Positions 6,887 to 7,040 of a stretch of 7,040 bases of DNA are shown in pieces. The stretch is taken from the NCBI GenBank assembly GCA_012799535.1, contig JAAZLB010000207.1, positions 1 through 7,040 on the forward strand, written 5' to 3'. The DNA comes from Bacillota bacterium. Lineage in GTDB: Bacteria; Bacillota; Limnochordia; Darwinibacteriales; Darwinibacteriaceae. Position 1 is the first letter of the stretch, and each line of letters begins with the position of its first letter. The notes below the pieces were generated by a model. The model was not told the DNA's origin and did no database searches. It was given only the letters and a program-made list of their open reading frames with translations. The position numbers were made by a program, and so were the translations under genes.

Positions 6887-7040
6887 GTGCTCATAACCTT
6901 TGATCTTGACGGAGTTCTGATGCTTAACCCCTTCGGTTCTGGAGTATTCCCCTATGTACGAAAGGTGATCTCCGAGCAATCGGGGGCGGATCCCCAAGAT
7001 GTTCGTAAAGCCATTACTGCAGAGGCTGTCAAACGCCAGA
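6887..7040 (+). CDS. HAD-superfamily hydrolase, N-terminal part (cut by the window end)
   Basis: Only the first 51 codons are visible. Starting from GTG, the protein reads MLITFDLDGVL: hydrophobic strand beta-1 followed by HAD motif I DxDGV with Asp6 as predicted nucleophile and Asp8 as acid/base, as in phosphatases and phosphomutases. The following region (residues 17-51) looks helical and could start a C1-type cap. GAGAGGA (6873-6879) lies 7 nt upstream of the GTG, and the gene starts 20 bp after the second permease, so it belongs to the operon. A HAD phosphatase or beta-phosphoglucomutase-like enzyme next to a sugar importer would act on a phosphorylated product of the imported sugar; which one cannot be said without the rest of the gene. 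Confidence 0.78.
   Translation, partial: MLITFDLDGVLMLNPFGSGVFPYVRKVISEQSGADPQDVRKAITAEAVKRQ

Overview
The window is a single co-directional gene cluster on the + strand. It reads as chromosomal DNA of a Bacillota-like bacterium: strong AGGAGG-type Shine-Dalgarno sequences, moderate GC content by eye, tight operon packing, ATG/GTG/TTG starts, and CUT1 sugar-transporter genes of the kind common in Firmicutes. The solute-binding protein has a signal peptide but no lipobox cysteine, and in fact no cysteine at all. This hints at a cell with an outer membrane or similar layer, such as diderm Firmicutes (Limnochordia or Halanaerobiales types), but that placement is inference only.

Layout. (1) 86-2050: a cytoplasmic S9-family prolyl-oligopeptidase-type serine peptidase of the acylaminoacyl-peptidase (S9C) kind, with an intact Ser/Asp/His triad. 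(2) 2066-3598: a full-length DUF4127 protein, a conserved family with no assigned function, 15 bp downstream of the peptidase. (3) 3599-3676: a short gap with a candidate -10 box overlapping the DUF4127 stop codon, an orphan Shine-Dalgarno, and the real ribosome site of the next gene. (4) 3677-5029: an extracellular solute-binding protein (family 1) of a CUT1 ABC importer. (5) 5030-5128: a gap holding a 49-nt imperfect GC-rich hairpin without a U-tract. (6) 5129-6016 and 6030-6866: the two CUT1 permeases (MalF-like, then MalG-like), each with a clear EAA loop. (7) 6887 to the window end: the first 51 codons of a HAD-superfamily hydrolase.

How the genes may work together. The binding protein and two permeases form a carbohydrate importer. 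No ATPase gene is present, so the importer probably uses a shared MsmX/UgpC-type ATPase encoded elsewhere, or one outside the window. A HAD phosphatase, a cytoplasmic oligopeptidase and DUF4127 in the same transcription direction suggest uptake and processing of one substrate. A sugar with an attached peptide or acyl-amino group (for example a muropeptide- or glycopeptide-like compound) would explain having both a sugar importer and a peptidase. That is a hypothesis, not something the sequence proves. DUF4127 is the least understood component and the most interesting one here. No RNA genes, CRISPR arrays, insertion sequences or phage genes are visible.
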